Program-made: the position numbers and the translations under genes
Shown: piece by piece, positions 47,455-58,537 of the stretch
How positions within the stretch are numbered: position 1 is the first letter of the stretch
How the letters are laid out: each line of letters begins with the position of its first letter
The notes under the pieces: generated by a model
What the model saw: the letters and a program-made list of their open reading frames with translations, nothing else
Database searches by the model: none
What the model was told of the DNA's origin: nothing
From: Bifidobacterium bohemicum DSM 22767
Lineage (GTDB): Bacteria > Actinomycetota > Actinomycetes > Actinomycetales > Bifidobacteriaceae
Direction: 5' to 3'
DNA length: 64,000 bases
Assembly (NCBI RefSeq): GCF_000741525.1
Contig: NZ_JGYP01000002.1
Coordinates: 1 to 64,000 of the forward strand

Positions 47455-47477
47455 CACCGAACCGCGGTCGAAACGTA

Positions 47478-48242
47478 TTAACTGAACGATGAAACGCCTG
47501 TCACCGAATCATCGCCAATCGATTCATCGGAAGCCCCATCATCAATGATTGAATTATTTGGAATCGAGCGATCCTCGGTTCCCGTGGGTTCAATCGGAAC
47601 ATCACCGGTCTGCCCGACCACAGGATCGAAAACCAATTGTCCATCCGAAGTCTTTTCCTCGGCATCCACGTCACCCCCTTCGGCGGCATTGACGTCCTCA
47701 GCACCATCGCCTTGCCCGGAAACACCACCGGATTTGAGGAACCCCGGCGCAGTAGGCGAATTCTTACGGCGTTCCTCGGTCGCGCGTCGCTCTTCGCGCA
47801 GTCGAGCCTGCTCCCTTGCCTCTGCAATCTGAGTCAGAACGTCATTCCTCTTTGTCGAAACAGTGCTCAGAAGACCATGCACGAACGAAGGGGCGTCGTC
47901 GTCGGAATAGTCCTTTGCAAGGCTGAGAGCCTCGTCAATGGCCACCTTATCGGGAACCTCATCGTTGAAGAGAACCTCCCAAACGGCGATGCGCAGGATG
48001 TTCCGGTCAATCACGGCCATGCGCCGCACCGACCACTTGGTCGAATACTCGTCAAGAGCGTGGTCAATACCATGCAATTCGTCCGCAACGCCACGAACCA
48101 TCTCGATGGCATAGTCAGGCAAAGGCGTCTCGGCTCCGGGATGCGCGATGCGTTCAGTGAGCAGCGACGAGATATCCTGACCTTTCTCATCCGCCTCATA
48201 CAGTGTGTTGAGCGCCCGCTTGCGTGCCGTAGACCTTGCCAT
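47478..48242 (-). CDS. nusB: Transcription antitermination factor NusB with long C-terminal tail
   Basis: Binds the boxA RNA of rRNA leaders with NusE to promote antitermination. The NusB domain (about 1-140) starts [20 protein letters not shown] and has [26 protein letters not shown], followed by [19 protein letters not shown] further 115 residues or so form an Arg/Glu-rich helix and then an acidic, Ser/Gly/Asp-rich tail, which makes the protein (254 residues) much longer than the usual 140-180. The tail's role is unknown. Confidence 0.93.
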   Translation of the reverse strand: MARSTARKRALNTLYEADEKGQDISSLLTERIAHPGAETPLPDYAIEMVRGVADELHGIDHALDEYSTKWSVRRMAVIDRNILRIAVWEVLFNDEVPDKVAIDEALSLAKDYSDDDAPSFVHGLLSTVSTKRNDVLTQIAEAREQARLREERRATEERRKNSPTAPGFLKSGGVSGQGDGAEDVNAAEGGDVDAEEKTSDGQLVFDPVVGQTGDVPIEPTGTEDRSIPNNSIIDDGASDESIGDDSVTGVSSFS

Positions 48243-48426
48243 TTACCCCAATGCCTCTCGGATTTGTTCCGGACGCCTCAGCCATTCATGACCGTTCGCG
48301 TCCGAGACAGATATCATCATTTTCTTTCCAAGCCGCGAGTCAACAGGACGAATCGCGGCACATGCCCAGTACCCGACATCGAGACGATCGTCAGAACATT
48401 CGGGCGCAGGGCATTTCGAGTAGGTG

Positions 48427-48993
48427 TCAGCCGTTCTCGCGGCCGAGGTACGAACCGTCACGGGTATCTACCTTGACCTTCTCGCCTTCGCCGACGAACA
48501 GCGGCACCTGAATCTCGGCACCGGTCTCGACGGTGGCCGGCTTGGTGCCGGCGTTGGAACGGTTGCCTTGCACCCCGGGCTCGGTGTGAGTGATGGTCAG
48601 AATGACGCTGGCCGGAAGCTCCACGCTCAGCGGAGTGCCGTCGTGGAAGCTGACGATGCAGTCCGTGCCCTCAAGCAGGTACTTGGCCTGCTCGCCAACC
48701 AGATCCTTGGGGATGTTGGTCTGCTCGTAGGTGGTCATGTCCATGAAGACGAAGCTGTCGCCGTCCTCATAGGAGTACTGAAGGTTGCGGTTGTCGACGG
48801 TCTCGAAGTCCATCTTCATGCCAGCGTTGAACGTGCGGTCCACGATCTTGCCGGAAAGCACGTTCTTGATGGTGGTGCGCACGAAGGCCGGCCCCTTGCC
48901 GGGCTTGACGTGCTGGAACTTCGTTACGGTCCACAGCTGTCCGTCAAGGTTCAGTACCGACCCGTTCTTGATGTCATTGCTTGTCTGTGCCAC
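48427..48993 (-). CDS. efp: Elongation factor P
   Basis: Relieves ribosome stalling at proline runs. The 188-residue product has three beta-barrel domains. The tip loop reads [12 protein letters not shown], the palindromic PGKGP form described for actinobacteria-type EF-P, with the conserved lysine in place. It starts at a GTG with AAGGTGA six bases upstream. nusB follows on the same strand after 184 bases, the usual efp-nusB order. Confidence 0.96.
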   Translation of the reverse strand: MAQTSNDIKNGSVLNLDGQLWTVTKFQHVKPGKGPAFVRTTIKNVLSGKIVDRTFNAGMKMDFETVDNRNLQYSYEDGDSFVFMDMTTYEQTNIPKDLVGEQAKYLLEGTDCIVSFHDGTPLSVELPASVILTITHTEPGVQGNRSNAGTKPATVETGAEIQVPLFVGEGEKVKVDTRDGSYLGRENG

Positions 48994-49633
48994 GTTTCGT
49001 CACCTTAGTCTGTCTCATAAGCGCGTATTCCAACGCTGCTACATTCATAAAACGCCTTCGTCATTATGCCAGTGGGTAGGTACAGACACGGTTATACTGC
49101 GTCGAAGGTGGGCGATCCTCCAATTTCCTAGTCGATGCGCATCATATGAGGCGACAGTCCGGCCCAACAACCGAGGAGGCTCCGGACTTTCGGGATGAAT
49201 CAACGGGAAGCTTCCGGCTATCCGCTTCCCACATCGCCATTGATTTTTTACCGGACACCTCTCGATCGACTTTCCCAGGCTATTTACGGCGCAACGACCA
49301 GCGTCCGGAGAATCGGTGAACACCACGGTAGTTACCGGCCAGTGCACCCAACGAGGTTGACACCGGTATGCCGCACGGGCATTCAGGATGGACTATGGTT
49401 TTCGATAGAACCTGCGCAAATCCGTTCGTCAAGAAATCGTGGACACCCTGCTCTTTGCTGGAACGGAGCATGAACGTTTATACGTCGCTCCCCTGATTCA
49501 AATCACATCCAACGCCGAGCTTTCCTAGCATCATAGGACAATTTGATGATGACCGAATGCGTGCCTCGTTACTCCTGATTTCACGAAGAAAGCCAAGAAA
49601 GGGGTCGACCCGCCAGCGAACCGTCTGTTCCTG
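48994..49633. other. Long intergenic region between tuf and efp
   Basis: About 640 bases upstream of the minus-strand efp gene. Open frames of 60-100 codons are antisense or random in appearance. A weak inverted repeat (AGTCCGG near 49156 with CCGGACT near 49182) is present. The region presumably holds the efp promoter; no gene or structured RNA is recognised. Confidence 0.45.
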
Positions 49634-49665
49634 TGAGAGCATATTTTTTTGAGAGCATATTTTTT
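49634..49665. repeat. 16-bp perfect tandem duplication
   Basis: TGAGAGCATATTTTTT occurs twice in direct succession (49634-49649 and 49650-49665), just beyond the tuf terminator. It looks like a recent slippage-type duplication. Confidence 0.85.
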
Positions 49666-49675
49666 AACACAAATA

Positions 49676-49714
49676 TAAAAATGCCCCGCACCATACGAGG
49701 CGGGGGCATTTTTA
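49676..49714 (-). terminator. tuf terminator
   Basis: A GC-rich stem (ATGCCCCGC at 49681-49689 with GCGGGGGCAT at 49700-49709, one bulge) is flanked on the minus strand by AAAA before and TTTTTAT after. It lies 30 bases past the tuf stop. Confidence 0.88.
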
Positions 49715-49742
49715 AGTAAGTTGACAACCTACTTGCTGAGAA

Positions 49743-50945
<1,203 letters not shown>

Positions 50946-51051
50946 TGCTTTGTCCTCCTGGACGTTTTCGTAGTTAGCCCGTGCCCTAAAGCATGGGTAC
51001 TCGCTACAGTTTACTGGGTTTCTGGGTTACTTGCCACTTCAGTGCCCTAAC

Positions 51052-51085
51052 CCAGTCAGCGCTACAGAATAGTAACGCTGACTGG
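51052..51085. terminator. Perfect 10-bp hairpin between fusA and tuf
   Basis: CCAGTCAGCG (51052-51061) pairs with CGCTGACTGG (51076-51085). It lies 27 bases after the fusA stop and lacks a T-run, so it may be a partial terminator or an RNA-processing or stability element between fusA and tuf. Confidence 0.5.
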
Positions 51086-51112
51086 AGACAGACACGCCAT
51101 TGAAGCAGTGAT

Positions 51113-53242
51113 TTACTCGCCTCGCTGAGCCTTGATGATCTCGTCCGAGACCGCCTTCGGCACCTCCGAATACGAGTCCATCTGCATGGTGAACATCGCG
51201 CGGCCCTGGGTCTTGGAACGCAGATCGCCGATGTAGCCGAACATCTCGCTCAGCGGCACCTTGGCCTCGATGACCTTGACGCCGGTGGCGTCCTTCATCT
51301 CGGTTATGTTGCCACGACGAGAGTTCAAATCGCCCATCACGTCGCCCATATACTCCTCAGGCGTACGTACCTCGACGGCCATGATCGGCTCGAGGATGAC
51401 GGGCTTGGCCTTCGGGGCTGCGGTCTTGAAGGCCATGGAACCGGCGATCTTGAAGGCGAGCTCCGAGGAATCGACATCGTGGATCTGACCGTCCGTGACG
51501 GTCGCCTTGACGCCGACCACGGGGAATCCGGCGAGTACACCGGACTCCATGGCCTCCTGCACACCAGCATCGATCGAAGGAATGAACTCCTTGGTGATGT
51601 GGCCGCCGGTGACCTCGTTGACGAACTCGTAATCCTTGCCCTCTGCAGGGTCGAGAGGCTCGAAGTTCATCAGCACCTTTGCGAACTGGCCGGAGCCACC
51701 GGTCTGCTTCTTGTGGGTGTATTCGAGGTTCATCACGGGCTTGCGGATGGTCTCGCGGTAGGCGACCTGCGGGTTGCCCACGTTGCACTCCACCTTGAAC
51801 TCGCGCCGCATACGGTCGACGATGATGTCAAGCTGCAGCTCGCCCATGCCGGAGATGAGGGTCTGGCCGCTCTCCTCGTCGGTCTTGACCTGGAAGGTCG
51901 GATCCTCATCGGCCAACTTGGCCAGAGCAATCGACATCTTCTCCTGATCGGCCTTCGTCTTGGGCTCCACCGCAACCTCGATGACGGGATCAGGGAAGGT
52001 CATGGACTCAAGGGAAATCGGAGCCTTGTCATCGCACAGCGTGTCACCGGTCGAAACGTTCTTCAGACCGACGAGCGTGTAGATGTTGCCTGCCTCGGCA
52101 GCGTCGACGGGGTTCTCCTTGTCGGCGTGCATCTGGAAGATCTTGCCGACACGTTCCTTCTTGCCCTTCGTGGAATCGAGCACGGAGTCACCCGGCTGAA
52201 TGGAGCCGGAGTAGACGCGCACGAACACGAGCTTGCCGTAGAAGGGGTGAGTCGAGATCTTGAAGACCAACGCGGCGAACGGGTCATCCGTGGTCGGCTT
52301 GCGATCGATCTCCACGGACTCGTCACCGGGCTTGAAACCGGCGATTGCGGGGACGTCCTCAGGGCTCGGCAGATAATCGACCACTGCGTCAAGCAGAGGC
52401 TGAATGCCCTTGTCCTTGAAGGCGGAACCGCACAGAACCGGGTATGCACGACGGGAGATGGTCAGCTCACGAATGCCCTGACGCAACTCCTCTTCGGTCA
52501 GTTCGCCGGCCTCAAGATACTTCTCGGTGAATTCGTCGTTGGCCTCCGCCACCTGATCCATCAAAGTCGCGTGATATTCCTCGGCACGCTCCTTGAGTTC
52601 ATCAGGGATGTCAACGGTCTCGTAGTGGGCGCCCAGATCGGTGGTGACGTCCTTCCAGACATAAGCCTTCATACGGATGAGATCCACCATACCGGTGAAG
52701 GTGTCTTCCGCACCGATCGGCAGTTGCAGCACGAGCGGCGTGGCACCGAGCTTCTGCTTGATGGTATCGACGGAGTAGTAGAAGTCCGCACCGAGCTTGT
52801 CCATCTTGTTGATGAAGCAGATGCGCGGCACGCCGTACTTGTCGGCCTGACGCCACACGGTCTCGCTCTGCGGCTCCACACCTTCCTTGCCGTCGAACAC
52901 GGCAATGGCGCCATCAAGCACGCGAAGCGAACGCTCCACCTCGGCCGTGAAGTCCACGTGACCGGGGGTGTCGATGATGTTGATCTGGAACTTCTTGTCC
53001 GTGTCATGGGTCTGACGGTTCCAGAAGCAGGTGGTCGCGGCGGACTGAATGGTGATGCCACGTTCCTTTTCCTGAGCCATGAAGTCCATCGTTGAGGCGC
53101 CTTCGTGGGTCTCGCCGATCTTGTAGTTCTTGCCCGTATAGAACAGAATACGTTCCGTACAAGTCGTCTTTCCGGCATCAATGTGAGCCATGATGCCGAT
53201 ATTGCGGACCTCATTGAGGTCCGAGAGCACATCGAGTGCCAT
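51113..53242 (-). CDS. fusA: Elongation factor G
   Basis: GTPase that drives ribosomal translocation. The 709-residue product has G1 AHIDAGKTT, switch [15 protein letters not shown]4 NKMDK, then domains II to V with the usual C-terminal [15 protein letters not shown]. It is the third gene of the str operon, 35 bases after rpsG. Confidence 0.98.
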   Translation of the reverse strand: MALDVLSDLNEVRNIGIMAHIDAGKTTCTERILFYTGKNYKIGETHEGASTMDFMAQEKERGITIQSAATTCFWNRQTHDTDKKFQINIIDTPGHVDFTAEVERSLRVLDGAIAVFDGKEGVEPQSETVWRQADKYGVPRICFINKMDKLGADFYYSVDTIKQKLGATPLVLQLPIGAEDTFTGMVDLIRMKAYVWKDVTTDLGAHYETVDIPDELKERAEEYHATLMDQVAEANDEFTEKYLEAGELTEEELRQGIRELTISRRAYPVLCGSAFKDKGIQPLLDAVVDYLPSPEDVPAIAGFKPGDESVEIDRKPTTDDPFAALVFKISTHPFYGKLVFVRVYSGSIQPGDSVLDSTKGKKERVGKIFQMHADKENPVDAAEAGNIYTLVGLKNVSTGDTLCDDKAPISLESMTFPDPVIEVAVEPKTKADQEKMSIALAKLADEDPTFQVKTDEESGQTLISGMGELQLDIIVDRMRREFKVECNVGNPQVAYRETIRKPVMNLEYTHKKQTGGSGQFAKVLMNFEPLDPAEGKDYEFVNEVTGGHITKEFIPSIDAGVQEAMESGVLAGFPVVGVKATVTDGQIHDVDSSELAFKIAGSMAFKTAAPKAKPVILEPIMAVEVRTPEEYMGDVMGDLNSRRGNITEMKDATGVKVIEAKVPLSEMFGYIGDLRSKTQGRAMFTMQMDSYSEVPKAVSDEIIKAQRGE

Positions 53243-53277
53243 AAATGTTCCTTACGCTTGTTTTGTTAGCTCTGTGA

Positions 53278-53748
53278 TTACCAACGATAGTGCGCGAAGG
53301 CCTTGTTGGCTTCGGCCATCTTGTGGGTGTCCTCACGACGCTTCACGGAGGCACCAAGGCCGTTCGAGGCATCGAGAATCTCGTTGGCCAGACGCTCGGC
53401 CATGGTCTTCTCGCGACGCTTGCGGGAGAAGTCCGTGAGCCAACGCAAGGAAAGGGCGTTCGCACGGTTGGGCTTGACCTCGACCGGGACCTGGTAGGTC
53501 GCACCACCGACACGGCGGGAACGGACCTCAAGGGACGGACGGATGTTGTCAAGTGCGCGCTTGAGGACGGAGACGGGCTCCTGATCCGTCTTCTCCTTGA
53601 CGATATCGAGCGCGGAATAGACGATGTTCTCAGCGATGGCCTTCTTGCCGTCGAGGAGGATCTTGTTGATCAGCTGGGCCACGACGGTCGAACCGTAGAT
53701 CGGGTCTGGCAGCAGCTCGTGCTTTTTAGCGGGTCCTTTACGTGACAT
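53278..53748 (-). CDS. rpsG: 30S ribosomal protein S7
   Basis: 16S rRNA 3'-domain assembly protein, 156 residues, full length. It has the family signature [20 protein letters not shown] near the N-terminus and ends KAFAHYRW. It starts three bases after the rpsL stop. Confidence 0.97.
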   Translation of the reverse strand: MSRKGPAKKHELLPDPIYGSTVVAQLINKILLDGKKAIAENIVYSALDIVKEKTDQEPVSVLKRALDNIRPSLEVRSRRVGGATYQVPVEVKPNRANALSLRWLTDFSRKRREKTMAERLANEILDASNGLGASVKRREDTHKMAEANKAFAHYRW

Positions 53749-53751
53749 CTC

Positions 53752-54123
53752 TTACTTCGCCTTCTTTGCTCCGTACAGGGAACGACCCTGCTTGCGGTCC
53801 TTGACACCCTGGGTATCGAGCGCGCCGCGCACGATGTGGTAACGCACGCCAGGCAAATCCTTGACACGGCCGCCACGCACGAGCACGATGGAGTGCTCCT
53901 GCAGGTTATGGCCTTCGCCAGGAATGTAGGCGGTTACTTCGACACCAGAGCTCAGGCGCACACGGGCGACCTTACGCAATGCCGAATTCGGCTTCTTCGG
54001 GGTGGTGGTGTACACACGGGTGCATACGCCGCGGCGCAGCGGGCTTCCCTTGAGGGCCAGAGTCTTCGACTTCTTGGACTTGGCCTTACGTCCCTTACGG
54101 ACGAGTTGTTCTATGGTAGGCAA
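53752..54123 (-). CDS. rpsL: 30S ribosomal protein S12
   Basis: Decoding-centre ribosomal protein, 123 residues. It has the loops [20 protein letters not shown] and [15 protein letters not shown]; the lysines linked to streptomycin resistance when mutated are the normal residues. The start codon appears to be TTG (54121-54123), with GGAG eight bases upstream, since the family N-terminus [12 protein letters not shown] begins exactly there. It is the first gene of the str operon. Confidence 0.96.
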   Translation of the reverse strand: MPTIEQLVRKGRKAKSKKSKTLALKGSPLRRGVCTRVYTTTPKKPNSALRKVARVRLSSGVEVTAYIPGEGHNLQEHSIVLVRGGRVKDLPGVRYHIVRGALDTQGVKDRKQGRSLYGAKKAK

Positions 54124-54677
54124 CTTCAGTTCTCCGATTCGTTATCCTAGTTTTCCGTGAAGCCGCCACACCGCGACCTTCACCGAACGAATCGGTAAAA
54201 AAGCCACAGTCCACCGGCCCGATGGCCCTTCGCTCTCCTGCCGCCGTATCGCTACGCGCAATCTTGCGAGTTCCGGGATATCCCAATCGTCCACGCCTAT
54301 CACATAAGGCGTGCCATTGGCACACACATCCCCCTACTATACCAGTGGCTCGGACAAATCATTGCAATCCTCGGCCGCATGTCGGCGACCGGACAACACC
54401 CCGTCGGATATATGTCAAAAAGGAACTTCCGGCATCGCCCAGACCTGGTTTGGGGTGCAATGGAGGCCCGAAACAGTGAGGATGTTCCTCTTCAACCCAT
54501 TCCTCCACTGCATTCATGCTCATTCCGCTTACAAAAACAAACCTCTCCCCTGAAATTTTCACCTGAAAGCCAACGTAATTCCTTGTGATGCCAGGTGGTG
54601 TACAGTGAAACCATCAGAGCCGATACGCGCCAAACCGCCGAGGCTGGGGAACCGGAGGACGAAGGGAGGTGACAGAC
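54124..54677. other. Intergenic region upstream of the str operon
   Basis: About 550 bases between the divergent rpsL gene and a small plus-strand ORF. It presumably holds the str-operon promoter and the small ORF's promoter. Frames in it look random, and I see no structured RNA. Confidence 0.45.
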
Positions 54678-54818
54678 ATGGCAAAGGAGGCAGAAAAGAA
54701 GGACTTAGAAGAGGAGCCCAAGAAGCAGACCATCCATCGTGATTCGAAGAACGGGCAGTTCGTTTCCGAAAGCACCGCACGCCGCCGTCCAAAGACGACC
54801 CAGACCGAGCATCGCTGA
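54678..54818 (+). CDS. 46-residue charged small protein
   Basis: A short ORF with a strong ribosome-binding site (GGAGGTGA ending five bases before the ATG) and a terminator-like hairpin after it. The product is highly charged: an acidic/Lys-rich first half (MAKEAEKKDLEEEPKK), then HRDSKNGQFVSESTARRRPK and a short TTQTEHR end. The second half resembles a family of small bacterial proteins with a KNGQFVSE-TA-RxPxTT pattern, of unknown function. Good initiation and termination signals make it likely real. Confidence 0.7.
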   Translation: MAKEAEKKDLEEEPKKQTIHRDSKNGQFVSESTARRRPKTTQTEHR

Positions 54819-54841
54819 GCGATAACCCAGGTATTACCACA

Positions 54842-54879
54842 GCCGCATCCCTTATCAATAAGGGTGCGGCCGTTCTGTA
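54842..54879 (+). terminator. Terminator of the 46-residue ORF
   Basis: GCCGCATCCCTTAT pairs with ATAAGGGTGCGGC with one bulged base and a two-base loop, followed by a modest T-rich tract, 23 bases after the ORF stop. Confidence 0.65.
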
Positions 54880-54982
54880 TTTGAAGCCTCCCTCGAGTTG
54901 ACCAGTCAAATGTGGAGTCATAGGCCGGGAAGACGCGGCGTACAGCCCAAGTTTCCAAAAACACCAATTTCGTCCTATACGC

Positions 54983-55014
54983 AAAAACCCCACTCCCCTT
55001 GCGGGAGCAGGGCT
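54983..55014 (-). terminator. tRNA-His terminator
   Basis: A GC-rich hairpin (CCC/GGG and CTCCC/GGGAG with a TG-TG internal mismatch) is followed on the minus strand by five T residues, directly after the tRNA-His 3' end. Confidence 0.7.
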
Positions 55015-55020
55015 TCACGA

Positions 55021-55096
55021 TGGGGTGGCCAACGCGGTTCGAACGCGCGACCTTCTGAACCACAATCAGATGCTCTACCTGCTGAGCTATGGCCAC
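55021..55096 (-). tRNA. tRNA-His (GTG anticodon)
   Basis: The minus strand folds into a full cloverleaf: acceptor GTGGCCA/TGGCCAC, D-arm GCTC/GAGC, anticodon arm TCTGA/TCAGA around loop TTGTGGT (anticodon GTG), and T-arm GCGCG/CGCGT with TTCGAAC. An extra G at 55097 can be the histidine-specific G-1 opposite C73. The 3' CCA is encoded (55021-55023). Confidence 0.95.
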
Positions 55097-55097
55097 C

Positions 55098-55411
55098 ATC
55101 GAAATGAGGAACCAATCCCGTTCAACGAACCGAACCGATATCCGCACAACAGAAAAGAACTATACATGATTATCTTGACGTTTGGTAACCGGCGCGTCGC
55201 GAACGGCAAATCGCTAGGCAGGACATGGCGACTTTGACCAATGCGCAGAAGCACGACAGCGGTGTAAATCATGTCAATCCCGCCCGGCACACGGTGCGGG
55301 AGAGCGCCGCTGCCCCACGACCTGACCGTGTATCGTCCGGAATCGGCCCGATGCGTCCTCGGAAAACAAGCACGGGTCGGCACACGCCGCCGGAGACCTC
55401 CGACACTCCCC
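55098..55411. other. Intergenic region between tRNA-His and the cupredoxin fusion gene
   Basis: About 310 bases with no recognisable gene or RNA. It holds the upstream region of tRNA-His and the downstream end of the large minus-strand gene. Confidence 0.45.
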
Positions 55412-58315
55412 CTACCTCACGTCAATGAGGCCGTGTTCACCCTTTTCGGCCAGACTCATCACATGATTGACGAAAGGATATTTGCCCGGCTTGTCGATCC
55501 TCAACTCCACGAAGCCGCCTTGTGCGGGCTGAAGCGGCAGAACCTGGGCAGCGGCGTTGCGCTCCTGACCGTCCGCAACGGTCGCGTCGGACCGCGAAAG
55601 CAGATAGCGTCCCTCACTCCAGACCGTGTCGAACTGCGTGCCGACGACATGGAACGAAAGCGGCATGTTCGGCCCGGCGTCCAATATCCATAGGCGCACA
55701 CGACCACCCCTCTTCAAAGCCAAAGGATGAGAGTCATACTGGAAGGCACGACCGTCAAAAGCCGCGATGTCCGGCTTCATGCCGCTAACTTTAGTCGCAT
55801 CGGCCGTTGCCCCATTACCGCCGAGGTACATCTCGGAACCGATGAGCAGATATTCGGCGTCGACGGCCGGCAGGTCATCCGGTTCGATGAGCACGGCACC
55901 ATACATGCCGTTGGCGATATGGATGGACATCGGATCGCTGGAGCAGTGGTAAAGCCATATGCCGGCGTGATCGGCGGTGAACGTGTAATCGAGACTCTTG
56001 CCGGGTTCGATATTACGCATCATCTCCTGCGGCACGGCTGGGCCTGCGTGAAAATCTATCGAATGGCTCATGCTGCCGTGATTGACCAGATGAACATGAA
56101 ACGTGTCGCCTACGCGTCCGCGAAGCACCGGACCCGGGCTTAACGGTTCGGTCGTCCTGTCGCGGGGATGGGATTGCTCGTCGTATCCCCATACGGTGCG
56201 CGTCAAACCGCGAGCCAGTCTCTCTTTGCGCTCCGTGATGTCGAACGTATAGCGGCGTTCATGCACGCCCGGCACCCCGGCGAACTCGTCCTGAGGAACG
56301 GATGCGTTCAATGGCCGAGAGGAGCGGGCGTAGTCCTGCAACGCAGCGACCGAAGAAAGATCGGAATGATCCGACGACAAGCCTTCTGATCGCGCCGTAT
56401 CCTCTGAGCTTCCGGATTCCCGGGCAGCCGGGCGTCCGCCGACCGCATGGACGCCAAGCTCCATTCCCATCTGCCGATGCCCGGCGAGCGCACACCAGGC
56501 GACGGCATCCCTGCCAACGACCCCTACATCGAGCGTTACTTTCGCCCCGACCGGCACGTTGCCCGTCTGCTTGCCATTCGGGAAGGTGAGGTTGTGCCTT
56601 TGATCCCCGGTGTTGGCGAACACGACCACAAGCCTGTTCCCCGCCGGCAGCCGGATCGAGGAGGGAACGAACGACATGCCCCGCACACTGATCTGAACCG
56701 TCGTGGTTCGCCCTGTTGCGGCAATTCCCGCGGACAAATCACCACCGTCAGACGACGGATGGCCGGCATCACCAGCCGTCCGGTCGGCAGCCGAAAGCGT
56801 ACCGTTGCCCGATAACGAAGATTTCGACAAACCATATCCGCCGAAAACAAAGAGAACCAGGATGACGAATACCGTACCAACGGCCATAAAGCGCAATGAT
56901 CGAACACGTGAGGAATCCTTCCTGGCGGCCCGATTGTCCTGTGCCATCAACTCGGGTTTGGTATCGGTCCGGTTCAAATGCCCCATACGATGCCGCGGGG
57001 CGTGCGACCATTGGGGCTCGGCGGCCCGACGGAGGCGCTTCGCTTGAAGTATTCGACGTCCGAAGACGACGAGCCCCATATCGGACAGCAACATGCTCAG
57101 CACCCCAATGACGCTCACGGTGTCGCCGAATTTCCAGAGGGCTTGCGCCCCACGTACCGTGCCGGACAAGCGCAACAGCAATCCGCCCTGTACCAGAATC
57201 CATGGAGCCCATAGCACAGGATGGAACGGCATGGGTCTGCGCACCACGGACGGGATAATGACGTCCGCATGAGCGATGACCATGGTCATGATGAACCCCA
57301 AGGCCAAAGCATGCAGGCCCATATCGGTCCAGTACCCTCCCTCCTGAACTGGCGCGAACATCCACACCGCCGCGGCGAGCAGACCCCACGCATAGGCGCT
57401 AACCATGCACGTGCCCATGAACCCGGTGAGTCCTGAATTATGCCAAGTGCCAAGCGCCACATCATGTTGCAGCATGTAGGCGAGCAGAACCGCAAGCACC
57501 AATCCCAGGAACGGATAACCCAGCGCGGGGCGCAGGCATTGGACAGCCGAGGCCACGACGACGGCGAGGCACAACGCAAGCACGATGCCCTCGACATGGG
57601 GCTTGGAAAACACGGTGCGCGCCAGCTCGACCCGTTCGCCCACGATGGTCAAAACCAAGAACATCAGCCACATCGGAGCCAAAACAACCGCATCGACATG
57701 CCCCGTCCACAACGCCACGCCCACCAGGCCGACGGATGCGGCGAGCATCTGCATCAGCACCTCCTCGGAGGACTGCCGCAGACAGAGCGCGACGTATATG
57801 GCGAGCAACACGGCCATGGAAGCGATCCAGAGCGAGCCCGCCAATAGATGTCCCAAGTCGGCAACCTGTTTTGATCCGACCATTGAGGAGACCAGACCGG
57901 TGGCAGGCAGCAACACCGTCGCCAAACCACCAAACAACGGGGCGCAGAAACACCAATGGGGACCCTTGTTGCCTCCGCTGCGATAGGCAACGGCACGCTC
58001 CAGGCTGATCGCGGTGCCCAAGAAACCGAACACCATCAGCACACCGTGGTCGTCGGGCCCAACGACATTCGGAAGAATGGAGACGACGCCGGCCCGTGCC
58101 AAGGCACCGGCAAGGCCGAGCAGCACCGCCAGCCCCGTGAAGAGCAGCATTGAGATTCTGACTTTGGGCAGTGCGGCCAGCCGCCTCACCGAACGCATGG
58201 GATGGTCGGAATCGTCCGATGGATGCCTTCCCGCTTTCTTCCGTTCCCCTTCTGGCTCACCCCGCCGGCACCTTATCTCAGACATACCGCACACACACCC
58301 ATCATTCCTTGTCAT
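55412..58315 (-). CDS. NnrS-like membrane domain fused to cupredoxin and NirK-like domains
   Basis: A very large fusion, about 967 residues. Residues about 50-430 hold some ten to twelve membrane helices and an NnrS-like core (LHALALGFIMTMVIAHADVI, with a PMPFHP motif after it). A further helix (FMAVGTVFVILVLFVFGGYG) leads outside the cell. A cupredoxin domain follows (about 536-627) with a type-1 copper set: His in QRHNLTFP and C-x4-H-x3-M in WCALAGHRQMGM. The last 340 residues resemble copper nitrite reductases and two-domain multicopper oxidases: SHSIDFHAGP, the combined-site motif YHCSSDPMSIHIANGM, and FVNHVMSLAEKGEHG. Electron flow from the cupredoxin to the NirK-like part is plausible but inferred. 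The start is uncertain: 58315 or 58285, and neither has a well-spaced ribosome-binding site. It is divergent from an FNT channel gene. Confidence 0.8.
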   Translation of the reverse strand: MTRNDGCVCGMSEIRCRRGEPEGERKKAGRHPSDDSDHPMRSVRRLAALPKVRISMLLFTGLAVLLGLAGALARAGVVSILPNVVGPDDHGVLMVFGFLGTAISLERAVAYRSGGNKGPHWCFCAPLFGGLATVLLPATGLVSSMVGSKQVADLGHLLAGSLWIASMAVLLAIYVALCLRQSSEEVLMQMLAASVGLVGVALWTGHVDAVVLAPMWLMFLVLTIVGERVELARTVFSKPHVEGIVLALCLAVVVASAVQCLRPALGYPFLGLVLAVLLAYMLQHDVALGTWHNSGLTGFMGTCMVSAYAWGLLAAAVWMFAPVQEGGYWTDMGLHALALGFIMTMVIAHADVIIPSVVRRPMPFHPVLWAPWILVQGGLLLRLSGTVRGAQALWKFGDTVSVIGVLSMLLSDMGLVVFGRRILQAKRLRRAAEPQWSHAPRHRMGHLNRTDTKPELMAQDNRAARKDSSRVRSLRFMAVGTVFVILVLFVFGGYGLSKSSLSGNGTLSAADRTAGDAGHPSSDGGDLSAGIAATGRTTTVQISVRGMSFVPSSIRLPAGNRLVVVFANTGDQRHNLTFPNGKQTGNVPVGAKVTLDVGVVGRDAVAWCALAGHRQMGMELGVHAVGGRPAARESGSSEDTARSEGLSSDHSDLSSVAALQDYARSSRPLNASVPQDEFAGVPGVHERRYTFDITERKERLARGLTRTVWGYDEQSHPRDRTTEPLSPGPVLRGRVGDTFHVHLVNHGSMSHSIDFHAGPAVPQEMMRNIEPGKSLDYTFTADHAGIWLYHCSSDPMSIHIANGMYGAVLIEPDDLPAVDAEYLLIGSEMYLGGNGATADATKVSGMKPDIAAFDGRAFQYDSHPLALKRGGRVRLWILDAGPNMPLSFHVVGTQFDTVWSEGRYLLSRSDATVADGQERNAAAQVLPLQPAQGGFVELRIDKPGKYPFVNHVMSLAEKGEHGLIDVR

Positions 58316-58537
58316 CCCACCTGAAGCAGTGCGACGATAAGTCGTTTTTTGCGACAAGTCAATAGTTTTATGTCACGAAGATTCGCCTCATCGAACCATT
58401 ACGGCCGACGTCGCAACATTGACAACATCGCAATATGACATAGGTCACAAAACGGCCCGTATAGGACAAACGGCAATCACCGCGGGCCGATAATGGTAAT
58501 CATATGTCATTAAATGTCGACGAAGGGAAAACCAAAG
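58316..58537. promoter_or_regulatory. Divergent promoter region between cupredoxin fusion and FNT channel
   Basis: About 220 AT-rich bases between the two divergent start codons. It contains GTCAC/GTGAC-like words (ATGTCACGAAG near 58370, GACATAGGTCACAAA near 58437) that might be CRP/FNR-type half-sites. No complete palindrome was found. Confidence 0.35.

Noticed and set aside
51479..53095. 538-codon open frame antisense to fusA
   Set aside because: Shadow of EF-G caused by strong codon bias.
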